Part shown: one piece after another, positions 28,725 to 38,669 of the stretch
Layout: each line of letters begins with the position of its first letter
Numbering within the stretch: position 1 is the first letter of the stretch
NCBI RefSeq assembly: GCF_900102105.1
Contig: NZ_FNBB01000008.1
Location: forward strand, 124,001-188,000
DNA from: Agrobacterium pusense
GTDB taxonomy: Bacteria; Pseudomonadota; Alphaproteobacteria; Rhizobiales; Rhizobiaceae
Direction of reading: 5' to 3'
DNA: 64,000 nucleotides
The notes under the pieces: generated by a model
Seen by the model: the letters and a program-made list of their open reading frames with translations, nothing else
Database searches by the model: none
Told to the model about the DNA's origin: nothing
Translations under genes and position numbers: made by a program

Positions 28725-29554
28725 TGGCGGCCATCGACGGACTACCACCGCTACGGGACGTCATCCAGCGTCATGGGCTCGATGCGAAGAAATCGCTCGG
28801 ACAGAACTTCCTGTTCGACCTCAACCTTACCCAGAAGATCGCCAGAACGGCGGGACCGCTCGAAGGCGTGACTGTCATTGAGGTCGGGCCCGGTCCCGGC
28901 GGCCTCACCCGCGCTATTCTTTCGCTCGGGGCGAAAAAGGTCATCGCCGTCGAACGGGACAGTCGCTGCCTGCCGGCGCTCGCGGAAATCGAGGCGCATT
29001 ACCCCGGACGGCTTGAGGTCATAGAGGGAGACGCCCTGCAGACCGATTTCGAGGCTCTGGTCCCCGTCGGCGAGCCGGTGCGCATCATCGCCAACCTGCC
29101 TTACAATGTCGGCACGCAATTGCTGGTCAATTGGCTTCTGCCGAAGCAATGGCCACCCTTCTGGCTCTCCATGACGCTGATGTTCCAGAAGGAAGTCGGG
29201 CAGCGCATCGTGGCGGAAGAAGGCGACAACCATTATGGCCGCCTTGGCGTTCTCGCCGGCTGGCGTACGGTTGCCGAAATGGCCTTCGATGTCCCGCCAC
29301 AGGCCTTCAGCCCGCCACCGAAGGTAACCTCCACCGTCGTGCATCTGCTGCCGAAGGACAAGCCGCTGCCCTGCGATATCGCCAAGCTCGAAAAAGTGAC
29401 CGAAGCCGCCTTCGGTCAGCGCCGCAAGATGTTGCGCCAGAGCGTGAAAAGCCTTGGCGGCGAGGCGCTGCTTGAAAAGGCTGGTATCGATCCCACGCGC
29501 CGGGCGGAGACGTTATCGGTCGAAGAGTTCGTTACGTTGGCGAACTGCCTGTAA
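28724..29554 (+). CDS. rsmA: 16S rRNA (adenine1518-N6/adenine1519-N6)-dimethyltransferase
   Basis: RsmA (KsgA) dimethylates two adjacent adenines in helix 45 of 16S rRNA during 30S assembly. The 276-residue protein has the SAM-binding motif [13 protein letters not shown], the N-terminal [10 protein letters not shown] and the catalytic [11 protein letters not shown]. It overlaps pdxA by one base (TAATG), so the lptD-surA-pdxA-rsmA gene order of proteobacteria is kept. The next gene is convergent. Confidence 0.96.
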   Translation: MAAIDGLPPLRDVIQRHGLDAKKSLGQNFLFDLNLTQKIARTAGPLEGVTVIEVGPGPGGLTRAILSLGAKKVIAVERDSRCLPALAEIEAHYPGRLEVIEGDALQTDFEALVPVGEPVRIIANLPYNVGTQLLVNWLLPKQWPPFWLSMTLMFQKEVGQRIVAEEGDNHYGRLGVLAGWRTVAEMAFDVPPQAFSPPPKVTSTVVHLLPKDKPLPCDIAKLEKVTEAAFGQRRKMLRQSVKSLGGEALLEKAGIDPTRRAETLSVEEFVTLANCL

Positions 29555-29569
29555 ATCAGGATTTTGAAA

Positions 29570-29968
29570 CTACACCCAGTTTTCGACCCGTAAGCCGGGC
29601 ATCCGGACGAACTCGCGCATGTTGTTTGTCACGACGATTAATCCTTCGCTACGGGCATGGCCACCAATCTGCATGTCGTGAACACCACAGGGCGTGCCCG
29701 CTCTGGCGAGCTCCGCCCTGATCTGGCCGTAATGCGATGCGGCTTTGTCCGCGAAAGGCAGTACCTCCAGACGCGCTGTGAAATTCTCGATCGCGCCTAG
29801 ATTTTCGCGCCGCCGGGCTGACTTCTCCGCACCGTAACAGAGCTCACCAAGCGTAATGCTCGAAATACAAAGCTCGTCCGCCAAACTGTTGAATTTGTCC
29901 CGAAGGTCGGTCGGGTATGTCTTCATCACATAGATGCAGATGTTCGTATCCAGCATATATCGGAGCAT
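29570..29968 (-). CDS. vapC: VapC-type PIN-domain toxin ribonuclease
   Basis: A 132-residue PIN-domain protein: LDTNICIYVMK with the first catalytic Asp (residue 6), SSITLGELCYGAEKS with the conserved Glu, HDMQIGGHA with a third acidic residue, and the C-terminal TNNMREFVRMPGLRVENW typical of VapC. Such toxins cut tRNA or rRNA when not held by antitoxin. The ATG at 29968 overlaps the vapB stop by one base (TGATG). The frame stays open further upstream, through the antitoxin gene, but that extension is a shadow. Confidence 0.92.
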   Translation of the reverse strand: MLRYMLDTNICIYVMKTYPTDLRDKFNSLADELCISSITLGELCYGAEKSARRRENLGAIENFTARLEVLPFADKAASHYGQIRAELARAGTPCGVHDMQIGGHARSEGLIVVTNNMREFVRMPGLRVENWV

Positions 29969-30201
29969 CAGAAGGAATCCCGCTCTTCCAACGGCGGCTC
30001 TTCGCGACTGGACATGAAATCGTCCGTGGCACGCGGACCGCTCAAAAAGAGGTCGTCCCAACGCTTCCCATAGGGGACAATAATACGTGTCAGACCGACT
30101 TTCAGGATTTCCACCTTATGGACGTCGTCTGGAAAAGCGACGGTCTTCGGCAGCCTGACAGCTTGACTGCGATTGCTTGTAAATACGGTAGACGTAGCCA
30201 T
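29968..30201 (-). CDS. vapB: VapB/VagC-type antitoxin
   Basis: A 77-residue antitoxin with an N-terminal AbrB/SpoVT-type swapped-hairpin DNA-binding segment (STVFTSNRSQAVRLPKTVAF) and an acidic C-terminal tail that would wrap the toxin. GAGGG lies about 8 bp before the ATG. It precedes vapC with a one-base overlap, the usual antitoxin-first order, and should repress its own promoter through the palindrome just upstream. Confidence 0.9.
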   Translation of the reverse strand: MATSTVFTSNRSQAVRLPKTVAFPDDVHKVEILKVGLTRIIVPYGKRWDDLFLSGPRATDDFMSSREEPPLEERDSF

Positions 30202-30213
30202 GCATCGACCCTC

Positions 30214-30234
30214 GTATATCCCATTGGGATATAC
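30214..30234 (-). promoter_or_regulatory. vapBC operator palindrome
   Basis: GTATATCCCA-T-TGGGATATAC is a perfect 10-bp inverted repeat with a single central base, 12 bp upstream of the vapB ATG. Its TATA-containing arms could also supply the -10 box. Autorepressing VapBC complexes typically bind such sites. Confidence 0.75.
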
Positions 30235-30328
30235 ATAGCGCCAGTTTGTCCTTCGTTCAAGGACTCTGGGGCATGACGATGGACGAGACAGGGACGATCA
30301 AACTTGGTGGTCTGATCTCATTGATACC

Positions 30329-30991
30329 TCAGAGCTTCGGCTCTTCCTCCAGCAAAGCCCGCACGAAATCGAACATGCCATGGCGGCGGTCTCGGCGGAC
30401 GCGTTCGGCTTTGACGATTGCTTCGACGGCCTCGAAAGCGGCCTGAAGGTCGTCATTGAGGATGACGTAGTCATAGTCGCGCCAGTGCTCGATTTCCGCG
30501 CGGGAATTGAGGAGCCGGGTCTTGATCACCTCTTCGGTGTCTTCGGCGCGGCGGTGCAGGCGCGATTGCAGTTCGGTCATGGTCGGCGGCAGGATGAAGA
30601 TCGAGACCACGTCTGCCTTCATCTTGTCCTGCAACTGCTCGGCACCCTGCCAGTCGATGTCGAACAGCATGTCGCGACCGGCGGCCATGGCATCTTCCAC
30701 CGGCTCGCGCGGCGTGCCGTAGAAATTGCCGTGAACCTCGGCCCATTCCAGCAATTCCTCATTATCACGCATGCGCTCGAAATCGCGCTTGGAGATGAAG
30801 TGGTAGTGAATGCCCTCGATCTCGCTCTGCCGGCGAGCGCGTGTGGTGACGCTGACGGAAAGGCTGATATTCTTGTCTTTCTCAAGCAGGTTGCGCGCGA
30901 TCGTGGATTTGCCCGCGCCGGAAGGCGAAGAAATCACCAGCATCAGCCCCCTGCGGGCGATCGTGACGGGAGAAATATTCACCGGGGCCAT
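30329..30991 (-). CDS. gmk: Guanylate kinase
   Basis: Gmk phosphorylates GMP to GDP. The 220-residue product has the P-loop [10 protein letters not shown], the GMP-binding [21 protein letters not shown] and the [12 protein letters not shown] segment of the family. It lies 4 bp downstream of yicC on the minus strand and ends the fabD-to-gmk gene run; the vapBC module comes next, convergent with rsmA. Confidence 0.96.
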   Translation of the reverse strand: MAPVNISPVTIARRGLMLVISSPSGAGKSTIARNLLEKDKNISLSVSVTTRARRQSEIEGIHYHFISKRDFERMRDNEELLEWAEVHGNFYGTPREPVEDAMAAGRDMLFDIDWQGAEQLQDKMKADVVSIFILPPTMTELQSRLHRRAEDTEEVIKTRLLNSRAEIEHWRDYDYVILNDDLQAAFEAVEAIVKAERVRRDRRHGMFDFVRALLEEEPKL

Positions 30992-30995
30992 GGGT

Positions 30996-31883
30996 CTACT
31001 CCAGATTTTGGACCTGCTCGCGGAACTGGTCGATAACCACTTTCAGCTCTATACCTGCTGCGGTTACCGCACTGGCGTTCGATTTGGAACAGATTGTATT
31101 CGACTCACGGTTAAATTCCTGTGCAAGAAAATCGAGCTTGCGGCCAGCCGGACCGCCATTGGCCAAAAGCTCCCGAGAGGCCTGCACATGGGCATGCAGC
31201 CGATCGATCTCTTCGCGCAGATCCGCCTTGGTGGCGATCAGCGCCGCCTCGGCATGAAGGCGGTCACGATCAAGCCCGTGCATGCCATCGCCAATCAGCG
31301 CAATCTGCTGAGCAAGCCTCGCCGCGATCTGCTCCGGGTGACGGGAGGGATCGCTTTCAATGATGTTCACAAGCTGCTCGATCCGGTCGATATGACCGGA
31401 AAGGATGGCGAAAAGAGATGCCCCTTCCCGCTCGCGCATGTCCTTCAGCTTTTCGACTGCAACAGCGAAGCCAGCCAGCACATCGCCGTTGCGCGCAGCC
31501 AGCGCCTCCGCATCGTCTTCCGCCTCGCGAAAATCGACCAGACCGCGCAACGTAAGCAGCGTATCGAAGCTCAATGGCTTGTCGTCGACGACATCGCCCA
31601 GTTCCTTCTTGAGCGCCAGAACCGCGGCGAGAGCATCGCGATTGATGACAGCCTCGAGCCGGTTCTCGGCAACTGAGAGCGCCAGTCCCGCCTGGATATT
31701 GCCGCGGGAAAGATGCGCCCCCGCGATTTCCCTCAGCCCGGTTTCCAAGGCTTCCAGACCGGCAGGCAGACGCAGGCGCAGATCCAGCCCCTTGCCGTTT
31801 ACCGAGCGCAATTCCCACGCCCAGCGGTAGCGGCCGGAGGTGCCTTCGCTGCGCGCGAAGCCGGTCATCGATTGCAACGTCAT
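30996..31883 (-). CDS. YicC-family endoribonuclease/stress protein
   Basis: A 295-residue YicC family protein with the N-terminal [27 protein letters not shown] and the C-terminal DUF1732 part ending [17 protein letters not shown]. YicC has been described as an RNA-cutting protein in E. coli; function here is by homology. The chosen ATG has a GGGGGGA ribosome site about 8 bp upstream. It sits between mltG and gmk, a very common pairing (yicC-gmk). Confidence 0.93.
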   Translation of the reverse strand: MTLQSMTGFARSEGTSGRYRWAWELRSVNGKGLDLRLRLPAGLEALETGLREIAGAHLSRGNIQAGLALSVAENRLEAVINRDALAAVLALKKELGDVVDDKPLSFDTLLTLRGLVDFREAEDDAEALAARNGDVLAGFAVAVEKLKDMREREGASLFAILSGHIDRIEQLVNIIESDPSRHPEQIAARLAQQIALIGDGMHGLDRDRLHAEAALIATKADLREEIDRLHAHVQASRELLANGGPAGRKLDFLAQEFNRESNTICSKSNASAVTAAGIELKVVIDQFREQVQNLE

Positions 31884-31954
31884 ATATGGAATCCCCCCGT
31901 CACGCCGCACGAAACCGGGCCTTGTGGTCACAAGGCCCGGCCGTGATTTATCAG

Positions 31955-33175
31955 TTAGTTATTGGCCGGTTTTTCCGCCTCTGCACCACCGGGCTGACCA
32001 TCCACGACAACTTCGGGATTCGCTCCGGCAGCCGCCTTTTCGGCCTCGATTTTGCGCCACCGGCGCACATTGGCATTGTGCTCGTCCAGCGTCTTTGCGA
32101 AAACATGACCGCCCGTACCATCGGCCACGAAATAAAGATCATCCGTGCGCCATGGGTTGGCAACCGCCTCCAGTGCGGCCCGGCCGGGATTGGCGATGGG
32201 CGATGGCGGCAGGCCCTTGATCACGTAAGTGTTGAACGGCGTCTGTTTCTGGAGATCCGATTGATAAATCGGCCTATCCGAAGGTTTGCCGTCGCCGCCG
32301 AACAGACCATAGATGATCGTCGGGTCGGATTGCAGACGCATGCCCTTTTTCAGGCGGTTGTAGAAGACCGAGGCAACATGGGCGCGCTCGTCATCCTTGC
32401 CTGTTTCCTTTTCGACGATCGAGGCCAGCGTCACGAACTCCTCGACGGTCTTGATCGGCAGGTCGGGATCACGCCGTTCCCAGATCATGTCGATCAGCTT
32501 GTCCTGCGCCGCGCTCATCTGATTGATGATTTCTTCGCGCTTGGTGCCACGGGTGAAGCGGTAAGTATCCGGACGCAGACTACCCTCCGGTGGCAAGGTG
32601 GCGGGAAGTTCACCATCCAGAACCTCGTCGGCAGCAAGGCGGGCGAACATCTGCTTGACCGTCAACCCTTCAGGCAGCGACACGGAATAAAGGATCGACT
32701 TGCCCGATTCCAGCAGCATCAGGATGTCCTTCATCGATGCGCCGGCCTTGATCTCATATTCGCCGGTCTTCAACGTCTGGTCCTTTTGCAGATAGCTGCC
32801 GGCCATCAGACGGAAAACGCGTGCGTTGGAGATGATGTCGTTGCGCTCGAGATTATTGGCGATCTCAATGAGACCGGCACCATTACGCACGGTGAAATGT
32901 GTATTCGTTTCAAGCGGCCCCGGCTCCTGAAACGCATTGATCATGTAATAAAAGGCGGCGATCGCCAGGACGCAAACGGCAACGGCAAGCGTCATCAGGA
33001 AGTTCAGGAAGATGACAAGCTGGCCATGGGCCTTGCGGGAGCGCTTCGGCGGCGCCGGCACCTTTTCCGGCCGCAAGGCTTCCGTCGGGGATTTCGGAAT
33101 GATCGGACCGCGATTGCCTTCGCCCGCGCCGTTTTGTCCGTATGGTCCCTGGCTGTTCTGGTTCGTGTCGCTCAC
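31955..33175 (-). CDS. mltG: Endolytic murein transglycosylase MltG
   Basis: MltG cleaves nascent peptidoglycan strands near the inner membrane and sets glycan length. The 406-residue protein has a proline-rich cytoplasmic tail, a single membrane segment near 52-78, and the YceG domain with the catalytic Glu in SIVEKETG (near 255) and HVASVFYNRLKKGMRLQSDP. The C-terminus is an alanine/glycine-rich tail. It lies between fabF and yicC on the minus strand. Confidence 0.94.
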   Translation of the reverse strand: MSDTNQNSQGPYGQNGAGEGNRGPIIPKSPTEALRPEKVPAPPKRSRKAHGQLVIFLNFLMTLAVAVCVLAIAAFYYMINAFQEPGPLETNTHFTVRNGAGLIEIANNLERNDIISNARVFRLMAGSYLQKDQTLKTGEYEIKAGASMKDILMLLESGKSILYSVSLPEGLTVKQMFARLAADEVLDGELPATLPPEGSLRPDTYRFTRGTKREEIINQMSAAQDKLIDMIWERRDPDLPIKTVEEFVTLASIVEKETGKDDERAHVASVFYNRLKKGMRLQSDPTIIYGLFGGDGKPSDRPIYQSDLQKQTPFNTYVIKGLPPSPIANPGRAALEAVANPWRTDDLYFVADGTGGHVFAKTLDEHNANVRRWRKIEAEKAAAGANPEVVVDGQPGGAEAEKPANN

Positions 33176-33537
33176 CGTCGGTCCTTTTCAGTTCGGCGTT
33201 GTCAGCGCTTTTTGCGCAGGTAATGCGGCAAAAACAGGTTCGGAATGGCTTCCTGCACCACATAAAGACACCGTGAAGCCTTCTTGTTCTGCCTCACGAA
33301 TATCACCTCGGACAAAGCCGACGGGGGAAAGATACCTGTGGTCCGAAATCGAGCAGACCGGCAAACTCTCCCAATCAATGACTACAATATCGGCGCGAAA
33401 ACCGGAATGGCTTTCGCAAGCCGAACCACGTTCTTCTAAGGAAAGAACATTCTTTAAAGCGTCCGGCAGGAGAGCGCCGCACCGCCGGGGACGGTATGCG
33501 GCGCGGACGCCATCGCGACGGCCACAGCCGCCGCGAC
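33176..33537. other. 362-bp gap between fabF and mltG
   Basis: I see no coding frame with family character. It contains a GC-rich hairpin (GCGCCGCA at 33474-33481 pairing with TGCGGCGC at 33497-33504) shortly after the fabF stop, which could be a fabF terminator although no T run follows, and a short repeat GTTCTT/AAGAAC near 33430-33448. The mltG promoter should lie here. Confidence 0.45.
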
Positions 33538-34800
33538 TTACGCTTCGTAACGGCGCAGCACGAGGGAGGCGTTTGTGCCACCGAAGCCGAAGGAATTCGA
33601 AAGCGCCACATTGACCTGCCGCTTGCGCGCCTTGTGCGGCACAAGATCGATCTTGGTCTCGACATCGGGATTGTCGAGATTCAGCGTCGGCGGAACGATG
33701 TTGTCGCGGATTGCAAGCGTAGCGAAGATCGCCTCTATGGCGCCCGCCGCACCGAGCAGATGGCCGGTGGCCGACTTGGTGGAAGACATGGAAATCTTCG
33801 AGGCCGATTCGCCGACAAGACGCTCGACAGCTCCAAGCTCAATGGTATCGGCCATGGTGGATGTGCCGTGGGCATTGATATAGTCGATATCGTCAGGCGT
33901 CAGACCCGCCCGCTTCAGCGCCATCGACATGCAGCGGTAGGCGCCTTCGCCATCTTCGGACGGTGCCGTGATGTGATAGGCATCACCAGAAAGGCCGTAA
34001 CCGACCACTTCCGCATAGATCTTCGCGCCACGCGCCTTGGCGTGCTCCAGCTCTTCCAGAACGACGATGCCGGCACCCTCGCCCATGACGAAGCCATCGC
34101 GATCGCGATCATAAGGGCGCGAGGCTTTTTCCGGATTGTCATTGTGCTGGGTGGAAAGGGCCTTGCAGGCCGCAAAACCGGCAAGCGCGATGCGGCAGAC
34201 CGGCGATTCGGCACCACCGGCGACCATGACATCGGCATCGCCGAGCGCGATCAACCGGGCGGCGTCGCCGATAGCGTGCGCGCCGGTCGAGCAGGCCGTC
34301 ACCACGGCATGGTTCGGTCCGCGCAGCTTGTGGCGGATGGAAACCTGGCCGGATACGAGATTGATCAGGCGGCCGGGAATGAAGAACGGGGAAATGCGAC
34401 GCGGGCCCTTGTCGCGCAGCGTATAACCGGCCTCGACGATGCCTTCCAGACCACCGATGCCGGAGCCGATCAGAACGCCGGTTGCGATCTGGTCTTCGTC
34501 GGTTTCAGGATGCCAGTCTGCATCAGCAAGCGCCATGTCGGCGGCAGCCATGCCATACAGGATGAAGGGATCGATCTTGCGCTGTTCCTTGGGTTCCATC
34601 CAGTCATCGGCATTGAAGGTGCCGTTGGAACCATCGCCCACGGGAATGCGGCAGGCGATCTTTGCAGGAAGGTCTTCGACTTCGAATTCAGTCACGAGAC
34701 GGGCGCCATTCTGGCCGGCCAACAGCCGTTCCCAGGTCACTTCCGTTCCACATCCAAGAGGAGATACCATGCCGGTACCGGTGATAACGACACGCCTCAT
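33538..34800 (-). CDS. fabF: 3-oxoacyl-[acyl-carrier-protein] synthase II
   Basis: FabF elongates acyl-ACP by condensation with malonyl-ACP. The 420-residue length is typical and the Cys-His-His triad is visible: VVTACSTGAHAIGDA (Cys near 171), INAHGTSTMADTIE and KSATGHLLGAAGAIEA. I chose the ATG at 34800 (MRRVVITGTGMVSP), the family start, with GGAG about 10 bp upstream. It follows acpP by 245 bp on the minus strand. Confidence 0.97.
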   Translation of the reverse strand: MRRVVITGTGMVSPLGCGTEVTWERLLAGQNGARLVTEFEVEDLPAKIACRIPVGDGSNGTFNADDWMEPKEQRKIDPFILYGMAAADMALADADWHPETDEDQIATGVLIGSGIGGLEGIVEAGYTLRDKGPRRISPFFIPGRLINLVSGQVSIRHKLRGPNHAVVTACSTGAHAIGDAARLIALGDADVMVAGGAESPVCRIALAGFAACKALSTQHNDNPEKASRPYDRDRDGFVMGEGAGIVVLEELEHAKARGAKIYAEVVGYGLSGDAYHITAPSEDGEGAYRCMSMALKRAGLTPDDIDYINAHGTSTMADTIELGAVERLVGESASKISMSSTKSATGHLLGAAGAIEAIFATLAIRDNIVPPTLNLDNPDVETKIDLVPHKARKRQVNVALSNSFGFGGTNASLVLRRYEA

Positions 34801-35045
34801 CGCCAATGCTCCGCCCTTATCCAAATCATCGGTCTTCTGCGACATCGGGCACCACGGGGTGTTCACGCAATGGCGCAGCATTTCAAAATCACGGCATGAG
34901 AATCGCGGCTACCGTTCCGGGCCGTAACCTCATGCATCGCCGGGAAACGAGCACCTGTCGGAGCACGTGCCACCGGCCGATAAAACATTGGCCCGGACAA
35001 GCCGGGCCAAGACGGGAGGATATTGCACCTCCCCATGCGGGTCGA

Positions 35046-35282
35046 TCAGGCCTGGGCCTTCTCGATGAACTTGACAGCGTCGCCGACGGTCAGGATCGAA
35101 TCCGCAGCGTCGTCGGGAATTTCAACGCCGAACTCTTCTTCGAAAGCCATGACCAGTTCAACGGTATCGAGCGAATCAGCGCCCAGATCGTCAATGAAGC
35201 TGGCGCCTTCAACAACCTTGTCGGCGTCAACGCCAAGATGATCAATTACAATTTTCTTTACGCGTTCTGCGATATCGCTCAT
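35046..35282 (-). CDS. acpP: Acyl carrier protein
   Basis: A 78-residue acidic protein that carries acyl chains on a phosphopantetheine arm attached to the serine of DSLD ([18 protein letters not shown]). The start [10 protein letters not shown] is preceded by GAGGA at 8 bp. It lies between fabG and fabF, as usual. Confidence 0.98.
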   Translation of the reverse strand: MSDIAERVKKIVIDHLGVDADKVVEGASFIDDLGADSLDTVELVMAFEEEFGVEIPDDAADSILTVGDAVKFIEKAQA

Positions 35283-35632
35283 GTCGGTTTCCTCGACCTT
35301 TATTTTGAAGGGAATGCCTCGCGGCACCCTGCCCTGTTAGAAGCCCTCATGCGCCGTTCAAATCCGGCACTGCGGGCAAACCCGTTCAACCCGGTCCAAG
35401 CTAGACATCGTCACGCAAAATCGCAACGGCTTCCTGTCTCTCCGGGACGACTGTTCACAGTCTTGGCCCGCTTAACATGGTTTCAATCGGTCGAAAAGCC
35501 TGAAAACGCGCTAAGCACAGCGTATGACAGGCAATTTCGCCGAAAACCGGTCAGCGGGGCCTTGCGGCGCCAGCTACCCAAGAAGGTGCTTAAACAGCGC
35601 CGCAATCCTTTTCATGACGGACTTACGTGCCG
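35283..35632. other. 350-bp gap upstream of acpP
   Basis: This stretch holds no gene that I can support. It should contain the strong acpP promoter, but I cannot assign -35/-10 boxes with confidence. A short inverted repeat TGACGG/CCGTCA spans the fabG stop codon (about 35616-35636) and might form a weak terminator. Confidence 0.45.
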
Positions 35633-36370
35633 TCAGATCATCGCCATGCCGCCGTTGACGTGCAGGGTCTGGCCGGTCATGTAGGCCGCTTCGTTGGAAG
35701 CGAGATAAAGCACGGCAGAGGCGACTTCGGCACCCGTGCCCATGCGCTTCATGGGAATGGCGCCCATGATGGCGTCTTTCTGTTTGTCGTTGAGCTTGCC
35801 GGTCATCGCGCTTTCGATGAAGCCCGGGGCTACGCAGTTGACGGTAACGTTGCGGGTGGCGATTTCCTGCGCCAGCGACTTGGAAAAGCCGATCATGCCG
35901 GCCTTGGAGGCGCAATAGTTGGCCTGGCCGGGATTGCCGGTAACGCCGACGATGGAGGTGATGTTGATGATGCGGCCAAAACGGCGGCGCATCATCGGAT
36001 GCGTCAGCTCGCGCGTCAGGCGGAACATCGCCGTCAGGTTCACTTCGATGACGTTATCCCAGTCTTCGTCGCTCATGCGAACGAACAGGCCATCCTTGGT
36101 AATGCCGGCGTTGTTGACGAGGATATCGACGCCTTCCAGCTCGGCTTCAGCCTTTTCACCGAGCGCTTTGACTTCAGCGCGGTCGGCAAGGTTGGCCGGG
36201 AAAATCTTGACGCGGTCGCCAAGTTCCGTCGCCAGCGCCTCAAGCTTTTCAACGCGCGTGCCGTGCAGGCCGACAGTTGCGCCCTGTTTGTGCAGAAGGC
36301 GGGCGATTTCTTCGCCGATGCCGCCGGTCGCGCCGGTTACGAGGGCCTTGCGGCCTGTCAGATCAAACAT
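35633..36370 (-). CDS. fabG: 3-oxoacyl-[acyl-carrier-protein] reductase
   Basis: FabG reduces 3-ketoacyl-ACP with NADPH. The 245-residue SDR has the cofactor motif TGATGGIGEEIA, NNAG (LVNNAGITKDG), the catalytic Ser in INITSIVG and YxxxK in YCASKAGMIGFSK, and the terminal GQTLHVNGGMAM. It lies 85 bp downstream of fabD on the minus strand. Confidence 0.97.
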   Translation of the reverse strand: MFDLTGRKALVTGATGGIGEEIARLLHKQGATVGLHGTRVEKLEALATELGDRVKIFPANLADRAEVKALGEKAEAELEGVDILVNNAGITKDGLFVRMSDEDWDNVIEVNLTAMFRLTRELTHPMMRRRFGRIINITSIVGVTGNPGQANYCASKAGMIGFSKSLAQEIATRNVTVNCVAPGFIESAMTGKLNDKQKDAIMGAIPMKRMGTGAEVASAVLYLASNEAAYMTGQTLHVNGGMAMI

Positions 36371-36455
36371 GTCCTATTCCTTCTTTAGAGCTTCGGACTG
36401 AAAATGTTGAGCGTTGTTGCGCCCTGAGGAATGTGGCTGCGGGAGAAATCCCGCC

Positions 36456-37400
36456 TCAGCCGATAAGCGTGGCGAGAAGCTGATCGATATCGGCAGCACC
36501 GTTGACGGCAACGCCATTCACCGTCTTGTCGATACGGCGGGCAAGGCCCGTCAGCACCTTGCCGGAACCGATTTCGTAAAGCTGGGTCACGTTGTTGGCG
36601 GCGAACCATTCCACCGTCTCACGCCAGCGCACCTGGCCCGTCACCTGCTCGACCAGCAGGCCGGCGATCTCATTGGCGTCGGAAACGGGGGCGGCACGCA
36701 CATTGGCGATGACAGGAACGACCGGATTGTGCTTTTCGACTTTGGCCAGCGCCTCGCGCATGGCTTCCGCCGCCGGCGCCATCAGCGCGGAGTGGAAGGG
36801 AGCGGAGACCGGCAGCATGATGGCGCGCTTGGCGCCCTTTTCGGAAGCGATTGCCGCTGCCTTTTCGACAGCCGCCTTGCTGCCTGATATAACCAGCTGG
36901 CCACCGCCATTGTCGTTGGCGATCTGGCACACGCCGAGAATGCCAGCCTCGTCGCAAATGGCGGAAACGGCATCGTGCTCAAGCCCGATGATTGCGGCCA
37001 TCGCGCCCTCACCCACCGGCACGGCGGCCTGCATGGCATTGCCGCGGATGCGCAGAAGACGGGCGGTATCGGCAACCGAGAAAGTACCGGCGGCACAGAG
37101 CGCCGAATATTCGCCGAGGGAGTGGCCCGCGACATAAGAAACGGTATCGGACAGTTTTAATCCGCGCGCCTCAAGAACGCGCATGACCGCCATCGAGACG
37201 GCCATGAGGGCCGGCTGGGCATTGGCCGTCAGCGTCAGCGTCTCTTCAGGGCCGTTCCACATGATGTCGGAAAGCTTCTGGTCGAGCGCTTCGTCGACTT
37301 CCTGAAACACGGCGCGTGCTTCCGGATAGGTATCCGCCAGCTCCTTGCCCATGCCAACAGCCTGGCTTCCCTGACCGGGAAATGTGAATGCAATACCCAT
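36456..37400 (-). CDS. fabD: Malonyl-CoA:ACP transacylase
   Basis: FabD loads malonyl groups onto ACP. The 314-residue protein has the N-terminal FTFPGQGSQAVGMG and the nucleophile elbow AGHSLGEYSALCAAG, plus the catalytic His region APFHSALMAPA. The ATG at 37400 is the family start; the frame remains open to 37451. It is the first gene of the fabD-fabG-acpP-fabF run and is divergent from the aldo/keto reductase gene. Confidence 0.97.
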   Translation of the reverse strand: MGIAFTFPGQGSQAVGMGKELADTYPEARAVFQEVDEALDQKLSDIMWNGPEETLTLTANAQPALMAVSMAVMRVLEARGLKLSDTVSYVAGHSLGEYSALCAAGTFSVADTARLLRIRGNAMQAAVPVGEGAMAAIIGLEHDAVSAICDEAGILGVCQIANDNGGGQLVISGSKAAVEKAAAIASEKGAKRAIMLPVSAPFHSALMAPAAEAMREALAKVEKHNPVVPVIANVRAAPVSDANEIAGLLVEQVTGQVRWRETVEWFAANNVTQLYEIGSGKVLTGLARRIDKTVNGVAVNGAADIDQLLATLIG

Positions 37401-37625
37401 GGGATGTCGTCCTTCTTGTCTGGCCTTGCCTTTATTCTTGTCGACTTCCATTCACATTCCCACCAGCGAAGTCAAGGCTTGAGGCCGCCTGCCGGCCCGG
37501 TGTGAGGGGTTTTGTCGTGCTGTTTTCCCCTTTCTTTTCATCATATTTTTTCTTGCACTGCGGCAATTCCCCATTACTTTCACCACCACCTTCCAAACTA
37601 TCTGGCCAAGCACCGGGACAATTCC

Positions 37626-38669
37626 ATGAAACAGAGACTATTGGGCCGCACGGATATTTCCGTGTCTGAAATCTGCCTCGGCACCATGACATGGGGCACA
37701 CAGAATACCGAAGCCGAAGCGCATGCGCAGATGGATTACGCCGTCGAAAACGGCGTGAATTTCTTCGATACGGCAGAGCTTTACCCCACCACGCCCGTTT
37801 CCGCGGAGACCCAGGGCCGGACGGAAGATTATATCGGCTCGTGGTTTGAAAAGACCGGAAAGCGCGATCAGGTCGTGCTCGCGACCAAGGTTGCCGGCTC
37901 AGGACGCGATTACATTCGTGGCGGTCGCGATATCGACGCAGCCGCGATCCGTGAGGCTGTCGATACCAGCCTCCAGCGCCTGAAGACCGACTATATAGAC
38001 CTCTACCAAATCCACTGGCCGAATCGCGGAACCTATCATTTCCGTGGAGCATGGAGCTTTGACGCTTCCGGTCAGGACACGGCGCGCACGCTTGCCGAAA
38101 TCACCGAAAAGCTGGAAACGCTCGGCGAACTGGTAAAGGCCGGAAAAATCCGCGCCATTGGCCTTTCCAACGAAAGCGCCTGGGGCACGCAGAAATATAT
38201 CGACATCGCCGAAGCCAAGGGCCTGCCGCGCGTCGCCACGATCCAGAACGAATATAACCTGCTCTATCGCAGCTTCGATCTGGACATGGCGGAAGTCGCC
38301 CACCATGAAGATGTCGGCCTGCTCGCCTATTCACCGCTGGCAGCAGGGCTGCTGACCGGCAAATACCAGAACGGCGCTCGTCCCGCCGGTTCACGCGGAA
38401 CCATCAACAAGGATCTCGGTGGCCGCCTGCAGCCGCTTCAGGAAGCACCGGTAAAGGCCTATCTGGAGCTTGCCGCCGCGCATGGTATCGACCCCGCAAA
38501 GCTCGCCATTGCCTTCTGCCTGACGCGCCCCTTCATGGCCTCCGTCATCATCGGCGCCACCACGATGGAGCAGCTGAAGGTTGATATTGCGGCAGCGGAT
38601 GTCACTCTTTCCGAGGACGTGCTGAAGGGCATCGCAGCCATTCACCGGCAATATCCAATGCCGATCTGA
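37626..38669 (+). CDS. Aldo/keto reductase, Tas-like
   Basis: A 347-residue NADPH-dependent aldo/keto reductase. The catalytic set is present: Asp in NFFDTAELYP with the Tyr, Lys in VVLATKVAGSG, and His in LYQIHWPNRG. The segment GVNFFDTAELYPTTPVSAET and YIGSWF resemble E. coli Tas. The start MKQRLLGRTDISVSEI is the family start; the longer upstream frame is an artefact. It stands alone; substrate unknown. Confidence 0.9.
   Translation: MKQRLLGRTDISVSEICLGTMTWGTQNTEAEAHAQMDYAVENGVNFFDTAELYPTTPVSAETQGRTEDYIGSWFEKTGKRDQVVLATKVAGSGRDYIRGGRDIDAAAIREAVDTSLQRLKTDYIDLYQIHWPNRGTYHFRGAWSFDASGQDTARTLAEITEKLETLGELVKAGKIRAIGLSNESAWGTQKYIDIAEAKGLPRVATIQNEYNLLYRSFDLDMAEVAHHEDVGLLAYSPLAAGLLTGKYQNGARPAGSRGTINKDLGGRLQPLQEAPVKAYLELAAAHGIDPAKLAIAFCLTRPFMASVIIGATTMEQLKVDIAAADVTLSEDVLKGIAAIHRQYPMPI

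Noticed and set aside
33496..34899. A 467-codon plus-strand open frame opposite fabF
   Set aside because: FabF has its full catalytic triad on the minus strand; the other frame is a shadow.
35344..35375. GTTCAAATCC, resembling a tRNA T-loop
   Set aside because: No acceptor stem, D-loop or anticodon arm can be formed around it on either strand.
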